52,521 nucleotides of DNA from Ardenticatenales bacterium (GTDB taxonomy: Bacteria > Chloroflexota > Anaerolineae > Epilineales > Epilineaceae). The notes beneath the pieces were generated by a model, which made no database searches, was not told the origin of the DNA, and saw only the letters and a list, made by a program, of their open reading frames with translations. Every line of letters begins with the position of its first letter. Positions within the stretch are counted from its first letter, which is position 1. The DNA lies in NCBI GenBank assembly GCA_020853525.1, contig JADYYS010000069.1, positions 1 to 52,521 of the forward strand, written 5' to 3'. This document shows positions 1-12,131 of this stretch, one piece after another. Made by a program: the position numbers and the translations under genes.

Positions 1-75
1 ACCCGCGCTTTGATCGAGCATCTCCCAGCATGAACCCATCCCTCCGGCCTGCGAGCCGCTCAATCCCAACCGCTG

Positions 76-114
76 TGTTACCCATGTCCTGAGGTCGATC
101 TGTTACCTTTGTCC
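76..114. repeat. Two 14-bp direct repeats, possible insertion-sequence end
   Basis: Two near-identical copies of TGTTACC-NNN-GTCC lie 25 bp apart (76-89 and 101-114). Paired direct repeats of this look are seen, from memory, at ends of some IS481-like elements. No transposase is visible here, so this may be a solo or decayed end. The rest of 1-141 shows no gene. Confidence 0.3.
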
Positions 115-141
115 CCAGGGTCAAACAACGGGGGCCCGCCC

Positions 142-1707
<1,566 letters not shown>

Positions 1708-1708
1708 G

Positions 1709-2863
1709 TCAATCGGCCTGCGCGCGGCGGAGAAGCTCGCGCGAGATGACGAGTCGCTGGATCTCGCTGGTGCCCTCGTAGATCGTCGTGATGCGAGCAT
1801 CCCGGAAGTGCCGCTCGACGGCGCACTCTTTGGAGTAGCCCATGCCGCCGTGGATCTGGATCGCCCTGTCCGTCACGAACTGGGCGGACTCCGAGGCGTA
1901 CAGCTTGGCCATCGAGGCCTCGAGCGAGTGCTTCTCGCCGCGGTCCATCATCGCCGCCGCGCGGAGCGTCAGCAATCGGGACGCCTCGATCCGGGCGTGC
2001 ATGTCGGCCAGCATGAACTGGATGGCCTGATGTTCCGCGATCGGCTTGCCGAAGGCGGAACGGTCCTTGGCGTACTGGACACTCAGCACGTACGCCGCCT
2101 GGGCGATACCGATCGCCTGCGAGGCGATGCCGATGCGGCCCTTGTCCAGGATCGACATCGCGATCTTGAAGCCGCCGCCCTCGTCGCCGAGGCGGGCGTC
2201 GACGGGCACGCGGCAGTCGTCGAACGTGAGCTCGCACGTCGCGCTGGCGCGGATGCCGAGCTTGGGCTCGGTCTTGCCGCGGCTGAAGCCGGGCAGCGCC
2301 GTGTCGACGAGCAGGCACATCGTCTGGTTGTGACCGCCCTTCGGGTCAAGCGTGCAAAAGAGGAGCACAGTGTCCGCCACCGGGCCGCTCGTCACCCAGC
2401 TCTTGCGGCCGTTCACGACGTAGTGGTCGCCGTCGCGGACGGCCGTCGTCTTCATATTGCCGGCGTCCGAGCCCGACTGCGGCTCGGTCAGGCTGTAGGC
2501 GCCGATCTTCTGGCCCGAAGCGAGCGGCTGGAGCCAGTCGCGCTTCTGCGCGTCCGTGCCGAACTTCTCGAGGCCGTAGTTCACGAGCGAGTTCTGGACG
2601 CTCATGATCACGCCGTGGCTGGCGCACGCCCTGCTGATCTCGATGACGGCCAGGACGTAGGTCACCGCATCCGCCCCGACCCCGCCGTACGCTTCGTCCG
2701 TCGTCAACCCGAGGAGTCCGAGCGCACCCATCTTCTTGACGGTGGCCATCGGGAACGCGCCACTCTCGTCGATCGCCGCGGCCAGTGGGGCGATCTCACC
2801 CTGCGCGAAGTCGCGCGCCAAGTCGCGGATCATGCGCTGCGATTCGTTGAGGTCGAAGTCCAT
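1709..2863 (-). CDS. Acyl-CoA dehydrogenase, short-chain type
   Basis: FAD-dependent acyl-CoA dehydrogenase, introducing the alpha-beta double bond into a short or branched acyl-CoA and passing electrons to ETF. The 384 residues equal the usual family length. Signature 1 is [13 protein letters not shown] (123-135) and signature 2 starts at [11 protein letters not shown] (336-346). The catalytic base is the Glu in [10 protein letters not shown] (about E363), at the position used by short-chain/butyryl-CoA dehydrogenases rather than long-chain or isovaleryl enzymes. It is the first gene of a minus-strand pair: its TGA is followed one base later by the GTG of the carboxyltransferase, so both likely act together in branched-chain amino-acid or odd-chain acyl-CoA breakdown. 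The exact substrate cannot be read from sequence. Confidence 0.93.
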   Translation of the reverse strand: MDFDLNESQRMIRDLARDFAQGEIAPLAAAIDESGAFPMATVKKMGALGLLGLTTDEAYGGVGADAVTYVLAVIEISRACASHGVIMSVQNSLVNYGLEKFGTDAQKRDWLQPLASGQKIGAYSLTEPQSGSDAGNMKTTAVRDGDHYVVNGRKSWVTSGPVADTVLLFCTLDPKGGHNQTMCLLVDTALPGFSRGKTEPKLGIRASATCELTFDDCRVPVDARLGDEGGGFKIAMSILDKGRIGIASQAIGIAQAAYVLSVQYAKDRSAFGKPIAEHQAIQFMLADMHARIEASRLLTLRAAAMMDRGEKHSLEASMAKLYASESAQFVTDRAIQIHGGMGYSKECAVERHFRDARITTIYEGTSEIQRLVISRELLRRAQAD

Positions 2864-3035
2864 CGGCGTGGCCGTTCTGGGGCGATCGGGCGAAGGGCGG
2901 CGGGTCCCTCGGCAGCCGGGCGAAGGGCGCGGAATGGTACCGCGACGGCAAACGGGGGGTCAACCGCCGATCGAGCGGCCGTGTAACCTCCGCGCCGGGC
3001 GATGCTGCATCCTGCGACGTATCAGGGCTGTCCCA

Positions 3036-3063
3036 TTGACCACCGCCGGGGCCGTCCTATGAT
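3036..3063 (+). promoter_or_regulatory. Sigma-70-type promoter of the broken P-type ATPase
   Basis: TTGACC (3036-3041), 16 bp, TATGAT (3058-3063). It lies about 60 bp before the chosen ATG at 3125, which has its own GGAGG (3115-3119). Confidence 0.6.
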
Positions 3064-3124
3064 CTCCCTCATCGCGGACGTCGGCCCGGTCGACGCGCCG
3101 ACCGACGAGGCGGTGGAGGGGGAG

Positions 3125-5596
3125 ATGGACCGACGGGTGGCACGACGCGTCGCCGGCGGGCAGGCCGCGGCGAACACGGACGGGCCGCCGCCGTGGTCGA
3201 TCGACGCCGACGGCGCGCTGGCAGCGCTGGCGACGAAGCGCCGCGGGCTGACGGCTGCCGACGCGGCCCTCCGCCTGGCGCGGCATGGCCCCAACGAGCT
3301 GCCCGCCGAGCGCCCGCTGCAGGCGTGGCGCCTCCTGTCGCGTCAGTTCGCCAGCCCGCTCGTGCTGCTGCTCGTCGCCGCCAGCGGGATCTCGTTCGCG
3401 CTGGGCGAGCACATCCAGACGACGATCATCGTCGTCATGGTGGCGCTCGGCGGGCTGCTGGCGTTCGTGCAGGAGTACCGCAGCGAGCGCGCCGTGCGGG
3501 CGCTCGGCGAGCGCTCGGCGAGCGCTTGGTGCGCCACGCGACGGTGCGGCGCGACGGAGCGACGGCGCGCGTCGACGCCCGTGCGCTCGTGCCGGGCGAT
3601 GTCGTCGAGCTCGTCCTCGGCTCGGTCGTGCCGGCGGACGTGCGGCTCCTGGAAGTGGACGATCTCGAGGTCGACGAGTCGACGCTGACCGGCGAGTCGC
3701 GGCCCGACGAGCTTCGAGCAGGGCATCGACCGCTTCGGCCGCTTCCTGTTGCAGGTGACGCTCGCGCTGACGGCCATCGTGTGCGTGGCGCTCGGCGTGC
3801 TGCACGGCGACTGGGCCGGCTCGCTGCTCTTCGCCCTGGCGTTGGCGGTCGGGATCGCGCCGGAGCTCCTGCCGGTCATCGTCACCGTCAACCTGGCCCA
3901 CGGCGCGCTGGCCATGAGCCGGCGCCACGTCCTGGTGAAGCGCCTGGCGGCCATCGAGGATCTCGGCAATGCCGACATCCTCTGCACCGACAAGACCGGC
4001 ACGCTCACGATGGGCCGGCAACGGGTGACGGGGGCCATCGACGCCGCGGGACGATCCGACGCCGCGCCGCTGGCGTGGGCGCGCCTGTGCCTGGCGACCG
4101 GGAGCGACGGCGGCGCGACGAACCCGATCGACCAGGCGATCCTCGACGCTGCGCCCCCGGACGATCGGCCCGCTCCGATCGCGCCGGCCGCCCCACCCTC
4201 CGACGGCGTCGAGCAGCTGGCGACCGTTGCATTCGACTTTCGTCGGCGACGGATGTCCGTCGTCGTTCGGCCGGCCGGCACCGAAGCGCGCTGGTTGATC
4301 GTGAAGGGCGCCGTGGCCGAGGTGCTGGCGGTCTGTCGCGACGTCGCCCTGCCGGACGCGGCGGCGACGCGCGTGCTCGACGCCGGCACGGCGGTCGAGC
4401 TGCGCACCCGCCACGCCGACCTCGAGAGGGCGGGCCATCAGGTCATCGCCGTCGCCCGCCGCGCCGTGCCGCCGCAACCGGACTACGGTGCGGACGACGA
4501 GCGCGACCTGACGCTGCTCGGGTTCGTCCTGATCGGTGACGCGCCCAAGGCGACGGCGCCGGAGGCCGTGGCGGCCCTCGGCCGACTCGGCGTCCGCGTC
4601 GTCGTGCTGACCGGCGACACCGCCGCCGTCGCCGACCACGTCTGCCGGCAGATCGGTCTCGTCGTGCGCGACATCGTCCCCGGCGAGACCGTGGATGCCC
4701 TCGACGACGCCCAGCTGGCGCGGCGGGCCGAATCGGCCGACGTCTACGCGCGGGTGACACCGGCGCAGAAGCTGCGGGTGATCGACGCGCTGCGCGCCGG
4801 CGGCCACACCGTGGCCTACATGGGCGACGGCGTGAACGACGCGCCGGCGCTGCGGGCGGCCGACGTCGGGATCTCGTTCGATACGGCCACCGAGGTGGCC
4901 CGCGAGGCGGCGAGCGTGATCCTGCTCGAGCGCGACCTCGGCGTCGTGGCGAACGGCATCCGCGAGGGTCGCCGGACGTTCGTCAACACCCGCACCTACC
5001 TCCTGGCCACGATCAGCTCGAACTTCGGCAACATGCTGACCGTCGCCGGCGCGGCGCTCCTCCTCCCGTTCATCCCGCTCCTGCCCGTGCAGGTCCTCCT
5101 GCTCAACCTCGTGAGCGATCTGCCGATGCTGGCGATCGCGACCGACCGGGTGGCCGACGAGGACCTCGCCCGGCCGACCCGCTGGGACGTCGACCACATC
5201 GCCGGGGCGATGTACTTCTTCGGCGTGATCTCGAGCATGGCCGACTACGCCACGTTCGCGCTCCTGCTGTGGATCGTGCGGGCGGACATGGTCCTGTTCC
5301 GGACCGGCTGGTTCATCGAGTCGTTGTTGACCGAGCTCGTCATCATCTTCCTCCTCCGCCGCTACGGGCCGAGCTGGCGCAGCCGTCCGAGCCGGGCGCT
5401 CGTCGCGGCGGCGCTGCTGACGCTCGGCCTGACGTGGCTGCTGTTCCGCTCCGCCCTGTTGCCGGCGCTCGGACTGACGGTCCCGCCCGCGCGCCTCGTC
5501 GTCGCCATCGTCGTGCTGGTGGGCGGCTATGCCGTGTTGACCGAGGCCGGCAAGGTGGCGTTCCGTCGCCTGCGGTCCTACGACGCGGGCCGCTGA
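3125..5596 (+). pseudogene. MgtA-like cation-transporting P-type ATPase, frameshifted and internally deleted
   Basis: Remnant or mis-assembled copy of a P-type ATPase closest to the MgtA Mg2+ importers. The N-terminal cation-ATPase domain and first two membrane segments are intact (3125 to about 3510). Then the units at 3500-3510 and 3511-3521 form an 11-bp tandem duplication that shifts the frame; dropping one copy restores ALGERLVRHATVRRDG. The actuator domain reads on to DESTLTGESRPDE, but at about 3711 jumps directly to FEQGIDRFGRFLL, again in another frame. By comparison with MgtA roughly 70 residues of the actuator domain are missing, including the region of the conserved FxGT motif. 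Downstream is complete: the phosphorylation loop CTDKTGTLT, the hinge MGDGVNDAPALRAADVG, and C-terminal membrane segments with the MgtA-like PTRWD. As written it cannot make a working pump. The alternative is an assembly error. Confidence 0.8.
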
Positions 5597-5692
5597 AGGC
5601 GCCGATCCGCAACCCGCTGCCCGTTGGATGCCCGTTACCGGCCCACACCTTGCTCACCGGCGGATGCGCCCCTCCCCCGCCGCGCGATGCGC

Positions 5693-5698
5693 TACGAT
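5693..5698 (+). promoter_or_regulatory. Candidate -10 element of the VanW-domain gene
   Basis: TACGAT within GCTACGATAG, about 50 bp before the ATG. No convincing -35 is seen at 16-18 bp; the flanking GC context resembles other -10 elements in this window. Confidence 0.35.
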
Positions 5699-5746
5699 AG
5701 CTCGGCGGGCCGGCACACGTCGCCCGTCATCCGCCAGGAGCCGCTG

Positions 5747-7555
5747 ATGCCCGACGCGCCCACCAGCCACCGCCCCCACCGCACCGTCGACCCCGATGCC
5801 GTCGCCGCCGGCCGCCGCGCCGCGGTCCGCACCGTGGCCATCGCCGCCGCGTCGGCCGTGGCGGGCATCGTCCTCATCGCCGCGGCGGTGCTGCGACCGC
5901 CGGGCGGCCGGATCGCGCCGGGCGTGACGGCCGGCGGGGTCGCCCTCGGCGGCCTGTCGCCCGACGAGGCGGCGGACCGCCTGGTCGCCGTCGCGCCGAC
6001 CGGTGACGTCTCGGTCACGCTGACCGACGCCGACACCGGGCGGACGTGGCAGCGGCCGGCGGCCGAGGTGGGGCTGCGGGCCGACCCGTCGTCGCTGGCG
6101 GAACGCGCGTACGCCGTCGGTCGCACCGGCGGCTGGCCGGATCGGGTGCGCGACGTCTGGCGGGCGCGCTTCGGGCCGGGGATCGATATCCCGCTCGGTA
6201 CGTTCGATCCCGACGTCGCCCGGGCGGCGCTCGAGGGATTGGCGGACGACTTCGTCGTCGCGCCGCAAGCTGCCGATCTCCGGATCGGGCCGGACGGCCA
6301 GCTGGAGGAACAGACGTTCGTGACCGGGCGCACGCTCGATGTCGACGCCAGCCTCGGGGCGTTGGCGGAGGCGGCGCGGACGGGCGCCCGCGTGATCCCG
6401 CTCGTCGCCGGCCAGACGATGCCGCGCGTGTTCGACCTCAAGCCGGTCACGGACGCCTACAAGCTGATCATGTCGGCGCCGGTCATCCTGCGCTGGCGCG
6501 GCGGGCAGAGCTGGACGGTGTCGACCGCCGAGCTCGCCAAGTGGGCCCGCGTCGAGGACCGGCCGAACGAGGCGGGCGATCCGGTGCCGACGATCGTCCT
6601 CGACAACGCCGCCGTGACGGAGTGGCTCGCGCCGATCGCCGCGGTCGTCGCGTCGCCGTCCGAGCCGGCGCGCTTCGGCGTCGAGGCGAACCGCGTCATC
6701 CTTCGCCAGCCGGCCAAGCTCGGCTACGCCCTCGACGTGCCCGGAACGATCGAGCGGCTGATCGAGGCGGCATACTCCGACGGCCGGACGAACGAGGTCG
6801 CCGTGACCGAGCATCCGTCCGATTCGCAGGACGGCGCGCTGGCCGCGCTTGAGCTCGCCGCGCCGCGGGTGAACGCCGCGACGAGCCTCACCGGGATGCC
6901 GGACGGGATGCGGACGAACGTGCGTGTGGCCGCCGCCAAGCTCGATGGGCTGGCGATCGAGCCCGGTGCGACCTTCAGCATGCTGGAGCACCTCGGCGCG
7001 GTGTCGGCCGAGAGCGGCTACCAGATGCTCTTCATCGACCCACTCGGCGCGGCCGCCGACGGGCTCGGCGGCGGGGTGAACCATGCGGCCACGACGCTGT
7101 TCCGGCTGGCCGTGCTCGCCGGGCTGCCGATCGTCGAGCGCCACGCCCATCCGGTGCGGATCGGCTGGCTCGAGCCGCCCGTCGGCCTCGACGCCACGGT
7201 CGGCCCGCCGGAGCGGGACCTGCGCTTTGCGAACGACACCGGCGACACCGTCATGGTCCTCGCCCGGATCGATCCCGTGCGCGACGCGCTGCTGATGACG
7301 CTGTACAGCGCGGGCGAACGGCGGCAGGTCGTGCTCGGCGCACCGGACGTTCGCGACGTGACCGCGGCCGCACCGCCCGTCGAGCGCGGCGCGGTCGGGC
7401 TTCCGGCGGGGACGCGCGCCCAGATCGGATGGGCGCGCGAAGGGGCGGTCGTGCGCATTCAGCGTATCGTGCAAGGGCCGGGCGGCGAGCGGCGCGACAC
7501 GTTCGAGAGCCGGTACGCGCCGGCGGCCGACGTTTTCGTGGTCGCCCGCAACTGA
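5747..7555 (+). CDS. VanW family membrane-anchored envelope protein
   Basis: Predicted single-pass membrane protein of 602 residues with a large extracytoplasmic part. Residues about 28-49 form one hydrophobic segment after a basic N-terminus. Residues about 85-350 look like two repeats of the putative peptidoglycan-binding domain often paired with VanW. The VanW domain covers about 375-510 ([36 protein letters not shown]). A short beta-rich tail follows to about 602. Known VanW proteins are found in vancomycin-resistance clusters and widely in Gram-positives and Chloroflexota, but their biochemical role is unsettled. In most homologues the central motif reads GGGICQxSTTL; here the Cys is replaced by Asn. 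I chose the ATG at 5747, preceded by AGGAG, over an upstream start lacking one. Confidence 0.85.
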   Translation: MPDAPTSHRPHRTVDPDAVAAGRRAAVRTVAIAAASAVAGIVLIAAAVLRPPGGRIAPGVTAGGVALGGLSPDEAADRLVAVAPTGDVSVTLTDADTGRTWQRPAAEVGLRADPSSLAERAYAVGRTGGWPDRVRDVWRARFGPGIDIPLGTFDPDVARAALEGLADDFVVAPQAADLRIGPDGQLEEQTFVTGRTLDVDASLGALAEAARTGARVIPLVAGQTMPRVFDLKPVTDAYKLIMSAPVILRWRGGQSWTVSTAELAKWARVEDRPNEAGDPVPTIVLDNAAVTEWLAPIAAVVASPSEPARFGVEANRVILRQPAKLGYALDVPGTIERLIEAAYSDGRTNEVAVTEHPSDSQDGALAALELAAPRVNAATSLTGMPDGMRTNVRVAAAKLDGLAIEPGATFSMLEHLGAVSAESGYQMLFIDPLGAAADGLGGGVNHAATTLFRLAVLAGLPIVERHAHPVRIGWLEPPVGLDATVGPPERDLRFANDTGDTVMVLARIDPVRDALLMTLYSAGERRQVVLGAPDVRDVTAAAPPVERGAVGLPAGTRAQIGWAREGAVVRIQRIVQGPGGERRDTFESRYAPAADVFVVARN

Positions 7556-7590
7556 GGGAGCACACGATCGGCAAGTTCTTGCCAAAGGTC

Positions 7591-7618
7591 TTGACGCCGA
7601 CCCGCGGACCCGTATAAT
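7591..7618 (+). promoter_or_regulatory. recA promoter, near-consensus sigma-70
   Basis: TTGACG (7591-7596), 16 bp, TATAAT (7613-7618). It is the best promoter match in the window and sits about 105 bp before the recA ATG. Confidence 0.8.
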
Positions 7619-7625
7619 CCCCCTA

Positions 7626-7637
7626 GAACAAATGTCC
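7626..7637 (+). promoter_or_regulatory. Candidate LexA (SOS) box overlapping the recA transcription start
   Basis: GAACAAATGTCC matches the Gram-positive-type LexA core GAAC-N4-GTTC at all but one base. It begins 8 bases after the -10 element, where a bound repressor would block initiation. Confidence 0.6.
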
Positions 7638-7724
7638 ACAGCGCAGACATGTTCCATTTCACAGACCGCCGTCACGCGCACATCGAACAGCCGACCCACG
7701 TACAAACAGGAGGCATGGGACATC

Positions 7725-8855
<1,131 letters not shown>

Positions 8856-8963
8856 AGCGTGGCGTGTCGGGAGGCGGGTGGCGGGAGACGGCCAGGCAGG
8901 CTGCATCGCCCACCCCCTCCCCGCTGCCCGCTCCGGCCAACCGCGCCCCTCCCCCGCCGCACC

Positions 8964-9659
8964 ATGCCGCGCATTTCCCACCTCCAGCTCCAGCGTCGAC
9001 GTACGGACCGCGTCAACGTGTTCTTCGGCGGCGAGTTCGCATTCAGCCTGCTACTCGACCTTGCCGTGCGGCTGAAGGTCGACCAGAACATCAGCGACGC
9101 CGAGATCGCGGCACTGCAGGCTGAGGACAGCTACCGCGTGGGGCTGGACCGCGCACTGCGCTGGATTGCAGTGCGGCCCCGCAGCCGCCTCGACGTCGAG
9201 CGCTACCTCGCGGACAAGGAAGTCCCGCCGGACGTCGCGCTGCGCATCCTCGCACGGCTCACGGAGCTCGAGTACTTGGACGATCGCGCGTTCGCGCAGT
9301 GGTGGGTGGACAACCGCTCCGCGAAGCGGCCGCGCGGCCGACAGGTGCTGCGGCACGAGCTCTCCACGCATGGCGTCCCACCCGAGATCATCGCCGCCGT
9401 CACCAGCGCCGTGGATGAGCCGAACGCCGCCGTCGCACTGGCGTTGACGCAGGCGCAGCGCTACCGGACGGAGGATCGGGCCACATTCAACCGACGCCTC
9501 GGGGGCTACCTGAGCCGGCGGGGCTTCGACTACGGGGCGGTGCGGGAGGCGTTGGCGGCCGCGTGGCAGGCGGTATCGGCCGACAGCGCAGCGGGCGACG
9601 ATCAGGCAGCCGACGATGGCGCGTTCGGCGACCTCGGCTTCAGCGACTCGGACGGATGA
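8964..9659 (+). CDS. recX: Regulatory protein RecX
   Basis: RecX binds RecA filaments and restrains RecA activity. The 231-residue product has the three-helix repeat architecture of the family: a first repeat around VGLDRALRWIAVRPRSRLDVERYL, a second around LTELEYLDDRAFAQWWVDNR, and a third around FNRRLGGYLSRRGFDYGAV. The N-terminal MPRISHLQLQRRRTDRV resembles the short beta-strand segment seen in Firmicutes/Chloroflexota RecX. I use the ATG at 8964; upstream codons encode only Pro/Arg-rich sequence. It lies 108 bp after recA, probably in the same transcript. No clear Shine-Dalgarno precedes it, only a C-rich stretch. Confidence 0.88.
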   Translation: MPRISHLQLQRRRTDRVNVFFGGEFAFSLLLDLAVRLKVDQNISDAEIAALQAEDSYRVGLDRALRWIAVRPRSRLDVERYLADKEVPPDVALRILARLTELEYLDDRAFAQWWVDNRSAKRPRGRQVLRHELSTHGVPPEIIAAVTSAVDEPNAAVALALTQAQRYRTEDRATFNRRLGGYLSRRGFDYGAVREALAAAWQAVSADSAAGDDQAADDGAFGDLGFSDSDG

Positions 9660-9687
9660 CCGGGGGATCGGGACGGCGCGGGAGCGG

Positions 9688-9716
9688 TCGACGGATGTCC
9701 GTCGCTGTGCTATAGT
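9688..9716 (+). promoter_or_regulatory. Promoter of rny
   Basis: TCGACG (9688-9693), 17 bp, TATAGT (9711-9716), about 63 bp before the rny ATG. Confidence 0.55.
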
Positions 9717-9779
9717 CGACAGCTGACCGTGGATCGGTGCGTCTGCGCGTCGATCCTGATGAAGGGAACGCCCCCGAAT

Positions 9780-11309
9780 ATGGATCTAGTCCCCCTCCTC
9801 CTCAGTGGGATGGTGGGCCTGGTCATCGGAGCGGTTGTCGGTTATCTCGGGTACCGCGTAGCAGTCTCTGGCCGCATGGCCGCCGCGCAGCAAGCCTCCT
9901 CGGAGATTCTCGCCGAGGCCGAAGGCAAATCGCGCGAGATTCTGCTCGAGGCCAAAGACGAAGCGTTGGAGCTCCGCAATCAGACCGACAAAGATATCAG
10001 CCGCCGACGGCGCGAGTTGGACCAGGAGTTGGAACAACTCAACCAGCGACGCGAGAAGCTGGATCGCCGTGTTGACCAGGTCGAGAACCGGGCCCGCAAC
10101 TTGGACGAAAAAGAAAAGGAAGTCGAGCAGCGGACGCAACGGCTGCAGGAACTCGAGGTCGAGCGAGACCAAGAGTTGTCGCGGGTTGCCCAGTTGACGC
10201 GTGACGAAGCGCGCCAAGAGCTGCTGGCCAAGGTGGCCGACGGCGCGCGCAACGACGTCGCAAAGGTGATTCGAGACATCGAGCAGGCGGCGCGTGAAGA
10301 GGGCGAGGAGCGCGCGCGCGACATCATCATCACGTGCATTCAGCGCATGGCGTCGGATGTCGTGAACGACGTCGTGAGCAGCACGATCATCCTCCCGTCC
10401 GACGAGCTCAAGGGCCGGATCATCGGCCGGCAGGGCCGCAACATCCGTGCCTTCGAGCAGGCCACCGGAGTCGACGTCATCGTCGACGACACGCCGGAGG
10501 CGGTGACGATCTCGAGCATGGACCCGGTGCGCCGCGAGGTTGCCCGTCGTTCGCTTGACGCGCTCATCGTAGACGGCCGGATCCATCCGGCACGCATCGA
10601 GCAGATCGTGCACAAGGTTCGCGAGGACCTCGACAAGCAGATGGTCCAGTTCGGTGAGGAAGCGGCCTTCGAGGCCGGCGTGCCGCGGCTCAACAAGGAG
10701 CTGGCGCGCTATCTCGGGCGCCTCAAGTTCCGCACGAGCTACGGCCAGAACGTCCTCAACCATTCGATCGAGGTTGCCCATCTGGCGGCGATGCTCGCGG
10801 CCGAAGTCGGGGCCGACGTCCAGCTGGCGCGCACCGGCGGGTTGCTGCACGACATCGGCAAGGGTCTGACGCACGAGGTCGAAGGGCCGCACGCGCTGAT
10901 CGGTGCCGACCTGGCAGCGAAGTACGGCATGCCGCGCAACGTCGTCAACGCCATCGGTGCGCACCACCACGAGATGGAGCAGGAGACGCTCGAGGCGATG
11001 CTCGTCGAGGCCGCGGATGCGATCAGCGGCGCTCGACCCGGCGCGCGGCGCGAGTCTTTGGAGCTCTACATCAAGCGGATCAAGTCGCTCGAGAACATCG
11101 CGCTCGGCTTCGCGGGCGTGCAGGAGACGTACGCCATCCAGGCCGGACGCGAGATCCGGATCCTGGTGCGGCCCGACGAGGTCGACGACCTGGCAGCGAC
11201 GGAGCTGGCGCGCGACATCGCCCGGAAGGTGGAGGACACGCTCGAGTACCCGGGCCAGGTCAAGGTGACCGTCATCCGCGAGATGCGGGCGGTCGACTAC
11301 GCAAAGTAG
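9780..11309 (+). CDS. rny: Ribonuclease Y
   Basis: Membrane-anchored endoribonuclease that starts mRNA turnover. The 509 residues contain, in order: one N-terminal membrane helix (about 4-26), a long charged coiled coil (about 35-190), a KH RNA-binding domain with GRIIGRQGRNIRAFEQATG, and an HD metal-dependent catalytic domain with the HD pair in LLHDIGKG and the later GAHHHE. The C-terminus VTVIREMRAVDYAK is typical. The ATG at 9780 places the hydrophobic helix at the very N-terminus; AAGGGA lies 11 bases upstream. In Bacillus subtilis rny is also near recA and spoVS, so this order is ancestral-looking. A RicT homologue, a partner of RNase Y in Bacillus, lies just beyond spoVS. Confidence 0.97.
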   Translation: MDLVPLLLSGMVGLVIGAVVGYLGYRVAVSGRMAAAQQASSEILAEAEGKSREILLEAKDEALELRNQTDKDISRRRRELDQELEQLNQRREKLDRRVDQVENRARNLDEKEKEVEQRTQRLQELEVERDQELSRVAQLTRDEARQELLAKVADGARNDVAKVIRDIEQAAREEGEERARDIIITCIQRMASDVVNDVVSSTIILPSDELKGRIIGRQGRNIRAFEQATGVDVIVDDTPEAVTISSMDPVRREVARRSLDALIVDGRIHPARIEQIVHKVREDLDKQMVQFGEEAAFEAGVPRLNKELARYLGRLKFRTSYGQNVLNHSIEVAHLAAMLAAEVGADVQLARTGGLLHDIGKGLTHEVEGPHALIGADLAAKYGMPRNVVNAIGAHHHEMEQETLEAMLVEAADAISGARPGARRESLELYIKRIKSLENIALGFAGVQETYAIQAGREIRILVRPDEVDDLAATELARDIARKVEDTLEYPGQVKVTVIREMRAVDYAK

Positions 11310-11321
11310 GCGCTGACGTTT

Positions 11322-11356
11322 GCCGGCCCTGCGGACGTAACGTCCACCGGGCCGGC
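11322..11356 (+). terminator. Hairpin after rny
   Basis: GCCGGCCC (11322-11329) pairs perfectly with GGGCCGGC (11349-11356); the loop holds a second short pairing (GGACGT/ACGTCC). No T-run follows, so termination strength is uncertain. Confidence 0.5.
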
Positions 11357-11396
11357 AGCGTCGGTGTCGTCGTGACTGCGGCATCCCGTTCATGAA

Positions 11397-11422
11397 CGGA
11401 TCGCGCTGGCGCGCGCGATCCG
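11397..11422. terminator. Second hairpin between rny and spoVS
   Basis: A 10-bp perfect inverted repeat, CGGATCGCGC / GCGCGATCCG, with a 6-base loop. It has no T-tract and could be a terminator or a leader structure of spoVS. Confidence 0.35.
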
Positions 11423-11555
11423 ATTCGGAATCTGGGCATGTGCTCCGGCTTCTTGAGTCGGGACCGTGCTATCGTTACGGGTGCCGTGGCTGCGACGGGG
11501 GGGGACGCATTTCCAACGGACCGGTCCAGCACGTGCAACACAAAGGTCGTGGGAC

Positions 11556-11939
11556 ATGACGGACATGATCAAGGTTTCGGCAAACTCGCTCACCACCGCC
11601 GTCGCCGGCGCAATCGCCGGCGTCATGCGAGATCACGGCAAGGCGGACGTACAGGCGATCGGCGCCAGCGCGGTCAACCAGGCGGTCAAGGCCATCGCGA
11701 TCGCCCGGGGCTACCTCGAGGGCGACATGATCGACATCGCGTGCATCCCGCACTTCGTCGAGGTCGACATCAACGGCCAGGAGCGCACCGCGCTTCGCTT
11801 CACGATCGAGCAGCGCCCGCCCGGCGCGGCCCCGGTCGCGATGAACGCGAACGGGGTGCACGCCAGCCATCATCACAGCGTGACGGACCGCGTTATGGCG
11901 GCCGACGAACCCGCAGGCGCGGATCCGGCCGGCGCCTAG
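11556..11939 (+). CDS. spoVS: Stage V sporulation protein S family (SpoVS)
   Basis: Small Alba-like fold protein. The first 85 or so residues are a canonical SpoVS domain (IKVSANSLTTAVAGAIAG, then SAVNQAVKAIAIARGYL, and a conserved C-terminal beta-strand region ending TALRFTIEQR). Unlike Bacillus SpoVS (about 86 residues), this one has an extra tail of about 40 residues rich in Ala, Asn and His. Family members occur in many non-sporulating lineages, so the name should not be read as evidence of sporulation; nucleic-acid binding is plausible but unproven here. ATG at 11556. The gene follows rny, as in Bacillus and Clostridia, and ends at a strong hairpin terminator. Confidence 0.93.
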   Translation: MTDMIKVSANSLTTAVAGAIAGVMRDHGKADVQAIGASAVNQAVKAIAIARGYLEGDMIDIACIPHFVEVDINGQERTALRFTIEQRPPGAAPVAMNANGVHASHHHSVTDRVMAADEPAGADPAGA

Positions 11940-12033
11940 CGGCCGACCGCGGCGGGAGATCGGCATCCAGGCGGCCGACAGACCCCGTTCCGCCGGAGGC
12001 GCAACCGACGGTCACAGCCGGCAGACGGTGTGG

Positions 12034-12072
12034 TCAACTGGGGCGATCAACTGGGGCGATCAACAGGGGCGG
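12034..12072 (+). repeat. Three 13-bp tandem repeats at a terminator
   Basis: TCAACTGGGGCGA occurs exactly at 12034-12046 and 12047-12059, then with two changes (TCAACAGGGGCGG) at 12060-12072. The third copy forms most of the left arm of the terminator hairpin. Confidence 0.8.
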
Positions 12073-12094
12073 ACGGAACACGTCCGCCCCTGTT
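12062..12094 (+). terminator. Rho-independent terminator of spoVS, probably bidirectional
   Basis: A 14-bp perfect stem (AACAGGGGCGGACG / CGTCCGCCCCTGTT) with loop GAACA, followed on the plus strand by TCCTTGTTCC. It lies between the convergent spoVS and ricT genes. Confidence 0.8.
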
Positions 12095-12131
12095 TCCTTG
12101 TTCCGTTGCTTCCACCACCCCACGCGGACGG

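Noticed and set aside
2960-5197. 745-codon open frame on the minus strand opposite the P-type ATPase
   Set aside because: The other strand carries recognisable ATPase motifs; the antisense product is low-complexity Arg/Ala/His-rich, as expected in very GC-rich DNA.
11453-11475. Promoter TTGAGT/TATCGT before spoVS
   Set aside because: The spacing is only 11 bp, too short for a sigma-70 promoter.
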